From positions 735,086 through 799,085 of the forward strand of contig NZ_HE610985.1 of NCBI RefSeq assembly GCF_000285535.1: 64,000 bases of DNA, read 5' to 3'. The stretch comes from Bacillus timonensis (lineage in GTDB: Bacteria; Bacillota; Bacilli; Bacillales; Bacillaceae_L). Position 1 is the stretch's first letter, and each line of letters starts with the position of its first letter. The position numbers were made by a program, and so were the translations under genes. Shown piece by piece: positions 34,896 to 45,054 of this stretch. Under the pieces are notes generated by a model that searched no databases, was not told the origin of the DNA, and worked only from the letters and a program-made list of their open reading frames with translations.

Positions 34896-36188
34896 TTATT
34901 CAAAGAAGAGACCAAAAAACTTTTTAACCTTTTTCCCAATATTTTGTTCTTCTTTTGAGTTTTTTGGGTGACTTTTCGCTTGAGGCTGTCTGGCAGGTCT
35001 TTTTTCAGGACTTTCCACCTGGACAGTAGTGCTAATTTTTCTTCCTTGAATTCTAGCTTGCTCATAAGCGAACTGCAGTAAGCCTACACCTGTTGCATAT
35101 TGAGGTTCTCTGACTCCAATATAGTCTGGCTTAGCAATTCTCACATTACTTCGTAATACTAGTTGAGATAACTCTAATACTCCAGGCATGTTCACTACCC
35201 CACCTGTAAGTACGAAGCCACCAGGAAGATCTCCTACACCCATTTTCTTAATTTCCTTTTGTATTAATTGTAATATTTCTTCTAATCTAGCTTCGATGAT
35301 TTCAGAAATTTGTAATTGGGTAAACTGTTCTTGTTGATCACTACCAATAATTGGAACATCAAACACTTCCTCATCAGAAGCATCATCGTAGAAAGCATGT
35401 CCATGTTTAATTTTAATTTTCTCTGCATCCTCGGTAGATGTCCGTAAACCAATTGCTAAATCTTTTGTGATATGGTCACCACCAACAGGTAGAACACTCG
35501 TTGCTTTTAAGTAACCATGATTGAAAAGCGCAATCGTTGTAGAACCACCACCAATATCAACGAGAGCAACACCTAAGTTTTTCTCATCATCAGATAATGA
35601 AATGGAACCTGATGCAAGAGGCTGAAGAGAAATTGCTGTGATATCCAGTCCTGCTTTTTCTACACAACGTAGCAGGTTATGTAAAATTGTACGCGAGGTT
35701 GTGATAATGGTACCTTCCACTTCAAGTCTAACACCTAACATACCACGCGGATCACTAATTTCATCATATCCATCGACAATAAACTGCTTTGGTATCATAT
35801 CAATAATTTCTCTTTCTGGGGGGAGAGAAATAAATTGTGCGGCATCGATTACACGTAATACATCTTCATTACTTATTTCGCGGTTTTGACGAGACTCCGT
35901 AGAAACTGCCACAACGCCATGGGCATCTTGTAACTGTACATTGATCGCTGGAACCGATACAACTACTTGATTAATAGAAATGCCTACCATTCTTTCTGCT
36001 TGCTCAACTGCCTTTTTAATAGAATGAACGGTTTCATCTATGTCTACAATTGAACCTTTTTTCAATCCTTCTGATTTAACATTACCCACACCTATTATGT
36101 TAAGAGAATCATCAACCATCTCACCGATAATAACCTTAACATTGGATGTACCGATGTCAAGACTAACACATATTTCATTGCTGTTCAT
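34896..36188 (-). CDS. ftsA: Cell division protein FtsA
   Basis: 430 residues of the actin fold. It polymerises at the membrane and anchors FtsZ. SLDIGTSNVKVIIGE (phosphate 1), VVDIGGGSTTI-like GVALVDIGGGSTT (phosphate 2), FVLTGGVVNMPG (adenosine) and the 1C insertion are present. The C-terminal amphipathic anchor KKVKKFFGLFFE is complete after a basic, Pro/Gln-rich linker. The ATG (MNSNEICVSL) follows GGAGGTG; the frame is open ten codons upstream. Confidence 0.96.
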   Translation of the reverse strand: MNSNEICVSLDIGTSNVKVIIGEMVDDSLNIIGVGNVKSEGLKKGSIVDIDETVHSIKKAVEQAERMVGISINQVVVSVPAINVQLQDAHGVVAVSTESRQNREISNEDVLRVIDAAQFISLPPEREIIDMIPKQFIVDGYDEISDPRGMLGVRLEVEGTIITTSRTILHNLLRCVEKAGLDITAISLQPLASGSISLSDDEKNLGVALVDIGGGSTTIALFNHGYLKATSVLPVGGDHITKDLAIGLRTSTEDAEKIKIKHGHAFYDDASDEEVFDVPIIGSDQQEQFTQLQISEIIEARLEEILQLIQKEIKKMGVGDLPGGFVLTGGVVNMPGVLELSQLVLRSNVRIAKPDYIGVREPQYATGVGLLQFAYEQARIQGRKISTTVQVESPEKRPARQPQAKSHPKNSKEEQNIGKKVKKFFGLFFE

Positions 36189-36251
36189 TCTGTGGCACCT
36201 CCTTTTTCCAAATAACACAACTCACATATTGTTTTTCGAACAACAAATGCT

Positions 36252-36283
36252 ATTTTTCATATAAATTTTTGTATATGAAAAAT
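36252..36283. repeat. 12-bp perfect inverted repeat in the ftsA leader
   Basis: ATTTTTCATATA (36252-36263) and its exact complement TATATGAAAAAT (36272-36283) with an 8-nt loop. It overlaps the -10 box of the candidate sigma-H promoter and the likely start of the transcript. Confidence 0.7.
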
Positions 36284-36311
36284 ATTCAACAAATATAGGG
36301 AATTTCCCTTT
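36282..36311 (-). promoter_or_regulatory. Candidate sigma-H promoter for ftsA-ftsZ
   Basis: AAAGGGAAA (one base off RNAGGAWWW), a 12-bp spacer and GTTGAATAT (exact RNNGAATWW) on the minus strand. In B. subtilis ftsAZ has a sigma-H promoter, so the position fits. Confidence 0.6.
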
Positions 36312-36319
36312 ATAAAAAA

Positions 36320-36682
36320 TCAATTTTTTTCTATTTTATCACGAGATAGGCTCCATTTGGATAAAATTATTCGTCTTATAACCGCAATATTTTGGAAAAG
36401 CCTTACTCCAAATGCAAAAACGGCTACCAAATACAAGTCTACACCAAGATGGACACCTAGAAAAGCTAAACTTGCAGCCAATAAAATATTAAAAAAGAAA
36501 CCAGAAACAAAGACGGACTGATCGTAGATATTTTGTAGGTGTGCACGAATACCTCCGAATAATGTATCTAATGCGGCTAATACCGCAATCGATAAATAAT
36601 TTGAATACTCTGCTGGGATTTTAAATTCCGACAACAGTCCGAGGATGATTCCGACTATTAGACCAAAAATTGGGAGCCACAT
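36320..36682 (-). CDS. sbp: Small basic protein Sbp (DUF1290)
   Basis: A 120-residue membrane protein with about three or four hydrophobic segments and the conserved AVLAALDTLFGGIRAHLQ block. It is the family found just before ftsA in Bacillus. Function unknown. Confidence 0.9.
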   Translation of the reverse strand: MWLPIFGLIVGIILGLLSEFKIPAEYSNYLSIAVLAALDTLFGGIRAHLQNIYDQSVFVSGFFFNILLAASLAFLGVHLGVDLYLVAVFAFGVRLFQNIAVIRRIILSKWSLSRDKIEKN

Positions 36683-36700
36683 AACTATGTTCCACCTTTA

Positions 36701-37420
36701 TCACTTTTTATCTGGTTCCATATTAGGTTCCATTTCTGTAATCCTAATTGGGTCATCAAACGCAGGAATTGTTACGACTTTACTTGGTTTTGATATTTTC
36801 AAACGCAAATTATCTATAAAGAACTGTCGTTCCGCTTCTGATGCTTTTAGTTTGTTATAAAGTCGTTCTGCATCATCTGCAATCACCTTAATTTCTATTG
36901 GTAACGAACTTAAGGAGTACGAATCAATTTTAGGTCTCCCTTGAATTTCACGAATCACCGTTGTGGTAATAACCCGATGCCCATCAATTGAAATCGCCTT
37001 TGCCTGATAGGAATTTAATTCATTTACAAGCCATCTCAGCAAACTCGGTGAGATGGTTGTAGCCTGTCTGCCTGCTTCGTTGAACGATTGCTCAACTGTA
37101 ATCGTGATTCCAGGTCCTGATACTTGAGTAAGACCTGCCTGCTTCTTTAATTCATCAAGCGTATCCTTTAGAATGAGAATTTTACTATCATCACGTTGAT
37201 TTTCATATTGTTCTAACTTCGCTTCATATGTATAAATTTTAGTTAAAAGTTGCGTATATAATTCTTGCGATTGCTTTAAGTCCTCTCGTAATTCCCATAA
37301 GTCACGGGTATCACGTACTTCAGGTTCTTTAATGGTTTGAAATTGGACAGCAACCATAAAACCTATTATACACGTAATGACCGTGAAGCTAATGCCAGTT
37401 TTTTTGTCCAATGAAACCAC
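36701..37420 (-). CDS. ylxX: DUF881 division-cluster protein YlxX
   Basis: 239 residues: one N-terminal membrane helix (about 10-27), a coiled coil (about 40-95), then a DUF881 domain (VSGPGITITVEQS, LVNELNSYQAKAISIDGHRV). Paralogue of the adjacent ylxW. Function unknown; the family always sits with division genes. Seen intact. Confidence 0.9.
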   Translation of the reverse strand: MVSLDKKTGISFTVITCIIGFMVAVQFQTIKEPEVRDTRDLWELREDLKQSQELYTQLLTKIYTYEAKLEQYENQRDDSKILILKDTLDELKKQAGLTQVSGPGITITVEQSFNEAGRQATTISPSLLRWLVNELNSYQAKAISIDGHRVITTTVIREIQGRPKIDSYSLSSLPIEIKVIADDAERLYNKLKASEAERQFFIDNLRLKISKPSKVVTIPAFDDPIRITEMEPNMEPDKK

Positions 37421-37456
37421 CTTACCTTCAATGTGAAAACAGATTACCCGTCTTAT

Positions 37457-38163
37457 TTATTTTTTTGTATTAATTAATGGATCCATCTGAATTTGAGTTT
37501 TATTCTCAATTGTCACGACTATATTATCCTGTATCAATTGGTCTGTGATTCCGCCATTCATATTTAAAGCCGACACAAGTATATTGGGGTCTCCAATTGC
37601 TGAAATGACAAATGGAGCCGGATATGGGTTGCCATCCACCACAACAACAGGTCCATTACAGTAAATATAAGAGTCATGACTGAGTCTTTTCCCATTAATA
37701 GAAACAGCTTGGGCACCAGATACATAAAGTTCATTAATAACCTTAAATAAGTGACTTTCATGAACTAAATAATTGTTAACGTCCTGACCTGATGGAACAT
37801 AGGAGGCATCCTCAAGGGTTACAGCTACTCCTGGCCCTTTCACACCGATTTCACCTACTACCATCCGGTACTTCTCAACCTCTTCAACAAGATTAAAATA
37901 AATTTGTTCTTGTTCTTCCTTCGCTAACTCCTCTTCTATTTCTGAAATTTGATTTTGTTTTTCAATCAACTTCAGTTGGAGCTCATTATTTTTTCATTTT
38001 GTTCATTTAATTCTTTTCGAATCTTTGTTTCTTCATTCCATTGTTGTTCAGTTACCTGATTTGATTCCAGTTGTTCCTTTGTAAATTGATACGAGAATGA
38101 AATCATAAAGCCCAGAACCAAGCAAACAAATGAAAGAATAACGTGCCTACCCTTCACCTTCAT
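37457..38163 (-). pseudogene. ylxW: DUF881 division-cluster protein YlxW, split by a frameshift
   Basis: Two frames together make a protein of about 235 residues like B. subtilis YlxW (231). The 5' part (37972-38163, 63 aa) gives the membrane helix and the start of the coiled coil; the 3' part (37457-37969) gives the rest of the coil and the DUF881 domain (GVKGPGVAVTLEDASYVPSG). Adding one A to the six-A run at 37994-37989 joins them as EKNNELQLKLIEKQ, a continuous coiled coil. The upstream frame otherwise ends at the TGA at 37974-37972. May be a real lesion or a sequencing error. Confidence 0.85.
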
Positions 38164-38956
38164 TTGTTACCATCTCCCCTTCTTCATTGGTGTTCTCGTA
38201 TTCATAAGGAATAAAAGTAGGTACTACATCAAGTTCAATATACCCTTTGAGTGACGGATCTAATTCACTTACGATGGTTGGATATGCAATTAAATTTTTT
38301 GAAAGGTTTCTTACAGTCGCTCTAACCTCATACCCATCATTCATGTATAGGGTCATCTGAAGGGGATCATATTCAGTAGGCGTATGATGAATTTCAGATA
38401 TTAGTTTAGATATTGACGGTTGGATTTTATTTAATTCCTTTGCTAACAACGTTAAGGCTTTACCATCCCAGTCAACTAAAATTGGTGCATCAACAGGAAT
38501 CGCTTTCGAACCGTATTTTTGCGCATTTTCAATAATTTTTCCATCTTCAAGTATAGGATAAAAAGTACGATTACCACTTATATATCCTACCCTTTTCAAT
38601 TCATTAACATTTATCGTGATTTGATTTGGAAATTTTTTTTGAATAGTAACTTCCTTAATTTCTGGGTGTTTGCGGATATTTTGGATTACCTCATCACTAC
38701 CAACCTTCCAAAAGCTTGTCCCAACTTCTAATTTACTCAGCTTTAAAATCTGCTCGGATGTGATATTTTGGTTGCCTGTAATGGTAATAGTGCCAATTTT
38801 ACTTAAAGGAGATTGAAAATAAAGAATCCCTGAAAGCAATAAAAAGAAAAACGTGATATACATAATCAATCGTCGATTAGCTTTTTGTTTTCTTCGCTGC
38901 TTTAGCTTTGGAATTCGATCTTCTATTGTAACAACCTTTTGCTTTGCCAAATACAT
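38147..38956 (-). CDS. divIB: Cell division protein DivIB (FtsQ family)
   Basis: 269 residues: basic cytoplasmic tail (KLKQRRKQKANRR), one membrane helix (about 30-47), a POTRA domain (about 50-120, GTITITGNQNITSEQILKLS) and the beta domain. It bridges FtsL/DivIC and the septal synthases. Its last codons overlap the ylxW start by 17 nt. Confidence 0.94.
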   Translation of the reverse strand: MYLAKQKVVTIEDRIPKLKQRRKQKANRRLIMYITFFFLLLSGILYFQSPLSKIGTITITGNQNITSEQILKLSKLEVGTSFWKVGSDEVIQNIRKHPEIKEVTIQKKFPNQITINVNELKRVGYISGNRTFYPILEDGKIIENAQKYGSKAIPVDAPILVDWDGKALTLLAKELNKIQPSISKLISEIHHTPTEYDPLQMTLYMNDGYEVRATVRNLSKNLIAYPTIVSELDPSLKGYIELDVVPTFIPYEYENTNEEGEMVTNEGEG

Positions 38957-39016
38957 TCACCCCGCGAATCAAGAATCCCAAAAAATCCATAAATTATAAA
39001 AACCCTTTTAACGAAA

Positions 39017-39048
39017 GAATAAACGGCATGTATACATGCCGTTTAAAA
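39017..39048 (-). terminator. Palindromic terminator-like site after murB
   Basis: A perfect 24-bp palindrome (39021-39044, AAACGGCATGTA and complement) between murB and divIB, T-rich on both sides. It has no loop bases, so in RNA the central bases would open. Confidence 0.55.
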
Positions 39049-39117
39049 TTAAATACATAACACATACATGTTATTGTATTATATCATATTTTCCTAAGAA
39101 ATGGTTGCAGAAACTGG

Positions 39118-40026
39118 CTACATCCGACCAATTATTTCAACTTCCGTTTCCATTCTTACACCATGTAAAGTATATATTTTCTCCTTTACAAATTCAATCA
39201 AGTCTAACACATCTTGTGCTTTCGCATTTCCTGCGTTGACAATAAAATTCCCATGCATTTCTGAAATTTTTGCACCGCCAATGGAATGGCCTTTTAAGCC
39301 AGACTTTTCAACTAATTGTCCCGCATAATTTGGAAGTGGATTACGAAAGATACTTCCAGCACAAGGAAGATCCCATGGTTGAGTATCTCTTCGATATTCT
39401 TTATTTTTCTTCATGACTGCTGAAATCGTTTCTTTATCTCCTTCTGTTAATTGAAATGTGGCTTCAACCACAATACCTGGTCGCTTCTTCTGAAGGATTG
39501 AAGTACGATAAGAATATTCCATTTCCTTATTTGAAAGCCATTCAAAGCTTCCATCTTCAAATAAAACATGTGCCTTTGTTAATACTTTAGAAATGTCAGA
39601 ACCGTGTGCCCCTGCATTCATATAGACAGCGCCACCGATAGAGCCAGGAATCCCACTCGAAAACTCAAGTCCAGATAAGCCTTTTCTTGCTATTTGTACA
39701 GCTAAACTTACTACTGAAAACCCGGCACCAACAGTTAAGGAAGTACCATCTAATTCTAAATGGTTAATGCCATTACCAAGTTTAATAACAGCACCTTCAA
39801 TCCCTTTATCAGAAACTAAGAGATTTGACCCTCTACCGATAGCACGCCATTTGACTCCATGCTTTTTTATAATTTCAAGGCTCTTTTTTAATGATTCTAT
39901 ACTATTCGGTTCAATGAATATATCCGCAGAACCACCAATCTTAATGGTAGTATGTTTCGATAATGGTTCATTTTCTAAAACCTTACCAACGTTTGCTTCT
40001 TGTAATTCACTTATAATTTTATCCAT
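39118..40026 (-). CDS. murB: UDP-N-acetylenolpyruvoylglucosamine reductase
   Basis: 302 residues from MDKIISELQ. An FAD enzyme that reduces UDP-GlcNAc-enolpyruvate to UDP-MurNAc with NADPH. FAD-binding [28 protein letters not shown] and the catalytic-Ser segment CAGSIFRNP are present. GGAGG lies 5 nt before the ATG; the frame extends 23 codons upstream without family match. Confidence 0.96.
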   Translation of the reverse strand: MDKIISELQEANVGKVLENEPLSKHTTIKIGGSADIFIEPNSIESLKKSLEIIKKHGVKWRAIGRGSNLLVSDKGIEGAVIKLGNGINHLELDGTSLTVGAGFSVVSLAVQIARKGLSGLEFSSGIPGSIGGAVYMNAGAHGSDISKVLTKAHVLFEDGSFEWLSNKEMEYSYRTSILQKKRPGIVVEATFQLTEGDKETISAVMKKNKEYRRDTQPWDLPCAGSIFRNPLPNYAGQLVEKSGLKGHSIGGAKISEMHGNFIVNAGNAKAQDVLDLIEFVKEKIYTLHGVRMETEVEIIGRM

Positions 40027-40120
40027 AATTACCTCCTTCATCAGCATTCTAACTTGGAACCAATATACTGTAGTATATGTTCTTTGCTGATTCATGGTCC
40101 ATTTGCCTAAAATAGAAAAT

Positions 40121-40145
40121 TACAAGGCGCCTGGAGCTAGACATT
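40121..40145 (+). repeat. Family A repeat, terminal remnant
   Basis: Only the joined ends survive: ACAAGGCGCCTGGAGC followed by TAGACATT. Same orientation as the other copies. Lies between murG and murB. Confidence 0.55.
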
Positions 40146-40190
40146 AAAATTGGGGACATCTTTCTTATCCCCTAAACAAATACGCCTTTA

Positions 40191-41279
40191 CTAAATCAAA
40201 TCTTTCATCACTTTGTATAGCCTGCTAGCGGCATCAGGTATACCTATTTGTGAGGAAACCTTTTTCATTTCCTCTAACTTTTTCGTATTTAAAAGGATAG
40301 AATCTATGTCCTTAATTAACTGTGACCCTGTTAAATCCTTTTCTAATCGCAAAATAGCCGCCCCTTTATCACTTAATGATCTTGCATTTTTCTCTTGGTG
40401 ATTATTGGTCACATATGGGCTCGGCACCAAAATACTTGGTAAACCCAGAGCAGTCAATTCAGCTAATGTAGTTGCACCTGCACGAGCAACAACTAAGTCT
40501 ACACCAGATAATACCTCTGGCATGTTATGAATAAACGGCTTGATAATGACATTCTTAGGATTTCCAATCGCCTTTACTTGATTTAGAACATGATCATAAT
40601 GAACTTCGCCAGTTACATATAAAAACTGATAATCTTTTTCTTTCACTTCAGGTAAGGCATTTATAAATGCATCATTAAGTGGTTTAGCTCCCCTACTTCC
40701 ACCTACTAATAAAACAGATTTTTGGGAACTAGTAAGGCCGACAGATTCTCTTCCTGCTCTACCATCTTTTCCAATTACTTCAGAAGCCCTAGGATTTCCG
40801 GTAAGGACTACTTTTTCTTTAGGGAAAAATTCTTTTGCTTCCTCAAAGCAAACCGCTACTTTGTCAACATACCGGCTTAAAAACTTATTGGTAAGACCAG
40901 GAATGCTATTTTGTTCATGAATGACAGTTGGAATATGTAACTTTGATGCTGCATATACAACCGGTCCGCAAACATAACCTCCTGTACCAATGACAACATC
41001 TGGTTTAAACTCTTTAATAAATCGTTTGCTATCTTTTACACCTTTTAAAAACCGGGTGATTGTTTTTATATTTTCAAAGGAAAGCTTTCGTTTAAACCCT
41101 GTAATATTGATTGTTTTAAAAGGAATCCCTTCACGGGTTACAATTCCACTTTCTAACCCTTTTTCAGTGCCAATATAGAGAAATTCGGCCGAAGGGTTAA
41201 GCTTTTTGATTTCTTTTATTAAGGCTAGCGCAGGATAAATATGCCCTCCTGTACCCCCACCACTTACTACAATTTTCAA
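40191..41279 (-). CDS. murG: UDP-GlcNAc:lipid I GlcNAc transferase
   Basis: 362 residues, GT28 family. It makes lipid II at the inner face of the membrane. The N-terminal [25 protein letters not shown], the HEQN site and the C-terminal [12 protein letters not shown] are typical. Follows spoVE; no overlap. Confidence 0.97.
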   Translation of the reverse strand: MKIVVSGGGTGGHIYPALALIKEIKKLNPSAEFLYIGTEKGLESGIVTREGIPFKTINITGFKRKLSFENIKTITRFLKGVKDSKRFIKEFKPDVVIGTGGYVCGPVVYAASKLHIPTVIHEQNSIPGLTNKFLSRYVDKVAVCFEEAKEFFPKEKVVLTGNPRASEVIGKDGRAGRESVGLTSSQKSVLLVGGSRGAKPLNDAFINALPEVKEKDYQFLYVTGEVHYDHVLNQVKAIGNPKNVIIKPFIHNMPEVLSGVDLVVARAGATTLAELTALGLPSILVPSPYVTNNHQEKNARSLSDKGAAILRLEKDLTGSQLIKDIDSILLNTKKLEEMKKVSSQIGIPDAASRLYKVMKDLI

Positions 41280-41319
41280 GGAAACTCCTCCCGTTTGGAA
41301 GTATTTATCGTTAAAATAA

Positions 41320-41348
41320 TTTAACCCTGCTATATAAACAGGGTTAAA
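41320..41348 (-). terminator. Terminator-like hairpin between spoVE and murG
   Basis: A perfect 10-bp stem TTTAACCCTG/CAGGGTTAAA with a 9-nt loop. The tail is only moderately T-rich, so it may reduce rather than stop transcription into murG. Confidence 0.55.
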
Positions 41349-41386
41349 TCATTTCATAGTATAACATATATTCAAGGTATTTTGGG

Positions 41387-42484
41387 TTAATACCTTGAAT
41401 ACCTACTAATATTTAAAAGCACACCGACTGCCATTAACATTAAGGTTAAGGACGATCCTCCATAGCTTAGGAATGGTAATGTAATTCCTGTCACTGGCAT
41501 CAAGCCTGTTACGACTCCGATATTAATAATAACTTGGATTGCAATCATTCCAATAATACCAATTCCAAGGAAGCTTCCATATAAATCAGGAGCTCCTAAT
41601 GCAATTCGTACACCTCTCCATAGTAAAATACTAAATAAGATGATGACAAATGATCCACCGATAAAACCCAATTCTTCTGCTAGAATCGCAAAGATGAAAT
41701 CTGTTTGTGGTTCAGGCAAATAGAAAAATTTCTGTCTACTTTGTCCTAAACCTAAACCGAATAATCCACCAGGCCCAATTGCATATAACGATTGGATGAT
41801 TTGAAATCCTGTTCCTAACGGATCTTCCCAAGGATCTAAAAAAGATGTGATTCGTTTAATCCGATAGGGTGCCGATAAAATCAAGGCGACAAATCCCGCC
41901 ACACCAATTAAGCCTAGGCCAACAAAATGAGAAATTCTTGCACCTGCGACATAAATCATTACTACACAAGTACCAACCATCACCGTTCCCGTCCCTAAAT
42001 CTGGCTGAAGCATTATCATACCAAATGCTAGAAAAACAAGCGACAGTGAAGGCATTAACCCTTTTTTAAAGGAAGTAATTTTTTTTTGATTTTCTGATAG
42101 AAACTTGGCCAAGAACGCAATCATCGCTAATTTCATAAATTCTGATGGTTGGATGGAAAATGCTCCGACTCCGATCCAACTCTGTGAACCATTACGTTCC
42201 ATTCCAATTCCAGGGATTAATACTGCAACTAATAATACAAAACAAATAATGATAAGGACTTTTGCCCACGTTCTCCAAGTCCAATAGTCTACATTCATAA
42301 TGAAAAACATCGCAATGACTCCAACACTCGCAAATAAAAGCTGTCTCTTCGCAAAGAAAAACGAATCATCAAATTTATATGTAGCCCATACGGCACTGGC
42401 ACTGTACACCATAATCAATCCAACTGCTAAAAGTGTAAGTGTTGTAATAATTAATATGATATCAGGAGTCGTTTTTTGGGTCAC
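41387..42484 (-). CDS. spoVE: SEDS glycosyltransferase SpoVE
   Basis: 365 residues, ten predicted membrane helices. FtsW/RodA-type peptidoglycan polymerase used for the spore cortex with SpoVD. QPDLGTGTVMV, the catalytic-Asp loop before GSGF-like DPLGTGFQIIQSLYAIGPGG and LPFLSYGGSS are present. The start is a GTG (VTQKTTPD) after AGAGGTG, matching B. subtilis SpoVE. Position between murD and murG supports SpoVE over FtsW. Confidence 0.92.
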   Translation of the reverse strand: MTQKTTPDIILIITTLTLLAVGLIMVYSASAVWATYKFDDSFFFAKRQLLFASVGVIAMFFIMNVDYWTWRTWAKVLIIICFVLLVAVLIPGIGMERNGSQSWIGVGAFSIQPSEFMKLAMIAFLAKFLSENQKKITSFKKGLMPSLSLVFLAFGMIMLQPDLGTGTVMVGTCVVMIYVAGARISHFVGLGLIGVAGFVALILSAPYRIKRITSFLDPWEDPLGTGFQIIQSLYAIGPGGLFGLGLGQSRQKFFYLPEPQTDFIFAILAEELGFIGGSFVIILFSILLWRGVRIALGAPDLYGSFLGIGIIGMIAIQVIINIGVVTGLMPVTGITLPFLSYGGSSLTLMLMAVGVLLNISRYSRY

Positions 42485-42521
42485 AATCAAAACACCTCTA
42501 CATTCTAGATTCAGAGCATGG

Positions 42522-42702
42522 AAAAAGCGCAAGCGCCTCAGAAGTTGAACATCGACTAAAGACCGCCACGTCCTATGGCGAACGTCGATGTCAGAACCTC
42601 CTGTTCAAGCCCGACAAGCATAAGTCGAATCACGCTCAGAAATCCTGATTTCTGGAGTGATTTGGCTTATGTCCTCGAGCGGCTAGGCTACTTGTGCTAG
42701 AT
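42522..42702 (+). repeat. Interspersed structured repeat, family A, copy with extra hairpin
   Basis: The longest copy. It starts AAAAAGCGCAAGCGCC and ends TTGTGCTAGATTA. A 5' hairpin pairs CATCGAC with GTCGATG around CGCCA/TGGCG. A 3' hairpin pairs GACAAGCATAAG with GGCTTATGTC, AATCAC with GTGATT, and CAGAAAT with ATTTCTG. It lies between murD and spoVE. Confidence 0.8.
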
Positions 42703-42723
42703 TAATCTAGATTGTCCAAGCCC

Positions 42724-44076
42724 TTACTTAAGCTTATGCACGGCGTTTATAAAAATGTCTCCTCTTTCTTCAAATGTTTTATGTTGATCCCAGCTAGCGC
42801 ATGCCGGTGATAATAAAATGACATCACCCTCATTTGAAAGATCATAAGCTACTTTAACCGCTGCTTCAACATTATCGACATTTTTTAAAATTTCTATTCC
42901 AGCGAGTTTACCCGCTCGTTCAAGCTTTTTAGCGGTTTGACCAAAGAGCACCATTGCTTTTACACGTTTTAACTCATTTACAAGATCATCAAACTCATTA
43001 CCACGATCTAACCCTCCTGCTAACAAAACAACAGGCTGTTCAAAAGCAGAAATCGCCTTTTTCGTCGCAAGGATATTTGTAGCTTTTGAATCATTATAAA
43101 ATTTCCGGTTATTTATGGTCGTAACATATTGAAGGCGATGTTTAACACCTGTAAAGGTAGTTAACACCTCAAAAATGGCATTATTTGATGTTGAAACAAG
43201 CTTTGCAACTGCAATTGCTGCCAAAATGTTTTCAAGGTTATGAACCCCTGGTAAAACAATATCTTTAATATCAATGATTTTCTCTTGATTAAAATAAATT
43301 GCTTGGTCCTTTATATAAGCACCTGTCTCTAGTTGCTGAGTAGTTGAAAATGGGATTTTTATACCTCTACTACCTTCAGCAGCTCTAATTACATCCTTGT
43401 CATCAACATTAATGACGCAATAATCGTTCTCTGTTTGGTTCTTAAAGATTCTAGCTTTTGCCTTGATATACTCTTCCTTCGTTCCATGATAATCGAGATG
43501 TGCATCAAAAATATTTAATAATACTGCAATTTTAGGTGCAAAATCTTTAATTCCCATTAATTGAAAAGAGGAGAGCTCCGTAACGATAATATCTTCCTTG
43601 TTTGCCTTTTGGGCAACCTCACAGGCTACTGTTCCAATATTTCCTGCGATTAAAGGGGATTTTGCACCTTTATCGAGCATTTCGAAAATTAAAGTAGTCG
43701 TGGTTGTCTTTCCATTAGAACCAGTAATTCCAATAAAATCAGCAGGAGTGATATGATACGCTATCTCCACTTCCGTTAAGATAGGAATTCCTTTTTCTTT
43801 TGCTTTTACAAGGAGGGGATTACTATAAGGAATCCCTGGGTTTTTGACAATAAAGTCAAAATGATCATCCAAAATTTCAATTGGATGACCTCCACAGAAT
43901 ACCTTTATCCCCATTTTTTCAAGCTCCTTAGCTGCCTCATTTTCTTCGTATGACTTTTGGTCGTTAACTGTAATGATCGCCCCAATTCCATGAAGAACCT
44001 TAGCTGCAGCCAAACCGCTTTTTGCAAGTCCAAGTATTAATATATGTTTGTTTGAAAATTCAATTGTATTTTTCAT
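42724..44076 (-). CDS. murD: UDP-MurNAc-L-alanine:D-glutamate ligase
   Basis: 450 residues. The ATP-binding [14 protein letters not shown] (about 117-130), [16 protein letters not shown] and NDSKATN are Mur ligase motifs. It adds D-Glu to UDP-MurNAc-Ala. It directly follows mraY with no gap. Confidence 0.97.
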   Translation of the reverse strand: MKNTIEFSNKHILILGLAKSGLAAAKVLHGIGAIITVNDQKSYEENEAAKELEKMGIKVFCGGHPIEILDDHFDFIVKNPGIPYSNPLLVKAKEKGIPILTEVEIAYHITPADFIGITGSNGKTTTTTLIFEMLDKGAKSPLIAGNIGTVACEVAQKANKEDIIVTELSSFQLMGIKDFAPKIAVLLNIFDAHLDYHGTKEEYIKAKARIFKNQTENDYCVINVDDKDVIRAAEGSRGIKIPFSTTQQLETGAYIKDQAIYFNQEKIIDIKDIVLPGVHNLENILAAIAVAKLVSTSNNAIFEVLTTFTGVKHRLQYVTTINNRKFYNDSKATNILATKKAISAFEQPVVLLAGGLDRGNEFDDLVNELKRVKAMVLFGQTAKKLERAGKLAGIEILKNVDNVEAAVKVAYDLSNEGDVILLSPACASWDQHKTFEERGDIFINAVHKLK

Positions 44077-45054
44077 TTAAATCCACACCTCAATATAGAT
44101 TCCAAGAATCGCACATAATAAACCAACCGTCCAAAATGTAACAACAACTCGCCATTCAGACCAACCCACTAATTCATAATGGTGGTGCAAAGGACTCATT
44201 CTAAATACACGTCTGCCAGTTGTTTTAAAGGAGATAACTTGAATAATAACAGACAATGTCTCAATTACAAAAACCCCACCAATTAATAATAGCAAGACTT
44301 CGAGCTTTAGCATAATGGCCACCGTTGCAATAGCCCCACCAAGCGCAAGCGAACCTGTATCGCCCATAAATACTTTTGCTGGGTTTGCATTAAATACAAG
44401 GAATCCAAGAACTGCCCCAACTACAGCCACACAGAAAATGGCAACATCATATTGTGCTTGATTCCAAGCTAATACAGCAAAAGCTCCAAATGCAATTGCA
44501 GCCGTTCCAGAAACTAAACCGTCTAAACCATCCGTTAAATTGACCGCATTAGAGAACCCAACTAACCAAATAATTAAGAATAAAACATAAAAGATTTTTA
44601 AATCAAACTGAAAATCTGTTCCAGGTATGGAAATAGCTGTTGAGAAATTATTTTGTTTGAAAATAAAATAAAAAATAATAGCAATAACGATTTGACCTAA
44701 CAGTTTTTGTTTCGAGGTCAAACCGAGATTCCTTTTCAACACAACTTTAATAAAGTCATCTAAAAAGCCTAATATCCCGTAACCTAATGTTACAAACAAA
44801 AGCAGATATGTAGTAACCGTTAGTTCTCCTAATCGATTTGACACCAATATCGTAGTAAGCAAAATAGAAACCATGATAATGATTCCACCCATTGTCGGTG
44901 TTCCCGATTTTTTTTGATGGGATTTTGGTCCTTCCTCGCGGATACTTTGTCCAAATTTTAATCTACGTAAGAAAGGGATAAAAATGGGGGAGAGAATGAC
45001 ACTTATTACAAATCCGATTGCTATTGAATAAAGGACTACTTCTTCAATCATCAT
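44077..45054 (-). CDS. mraY: Phospho-N-acetylmuramoyl-pentapeptide transferase
   Basis: 325 residues, ten membrane helices. It moves phospho-MurNAc-pentapeptide to undecaprenyl phosphate (lipid I). The catalytic [15 protein letters not shown] and the [12 protein letters not shown] and PLHHHYE loops are present. Two adjacent ATGs; the first shares a base with the preceding gene's TAA stop. Confidence 0.97.
   Translation of the reverse strand: MMIEEVVLYSIAIGFVISVILSPIFIPFLRRLKFGQSIREEGPKSHQKKSGTPTMGGIIIMVSILLTTILVSNRLGELTVTTYLLLFVTLGYGILGFLDDFIKVVLKRNLGLTSKQKLLGQIVIAIIFYFIFKQNNFSTAISIPGTDFQFDLKIFYVLFLIIWLVGFSNAVNLTDGLDGLVSGTAAIAFGAFAVLAWNQAQYDVAIFCVAVVGAVLGFLVFNANPAKVFMGDTGSLALGGAIATVAIMLKLEVLLLLIGGVFVIETLSVIIQVISFKTTGRRVFRMSPLHHHYELVGWSEWRVVVTFWTVGLLCAILGIYIEVWI

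Noticed and set aside
42105..42287. Plus-strand open frames antisense to spoVE, pyr, ftsZ and other genes
   Set aside because: All lie antisense to well-recognised genes, lack ribosome sites and have no recognisable domains.
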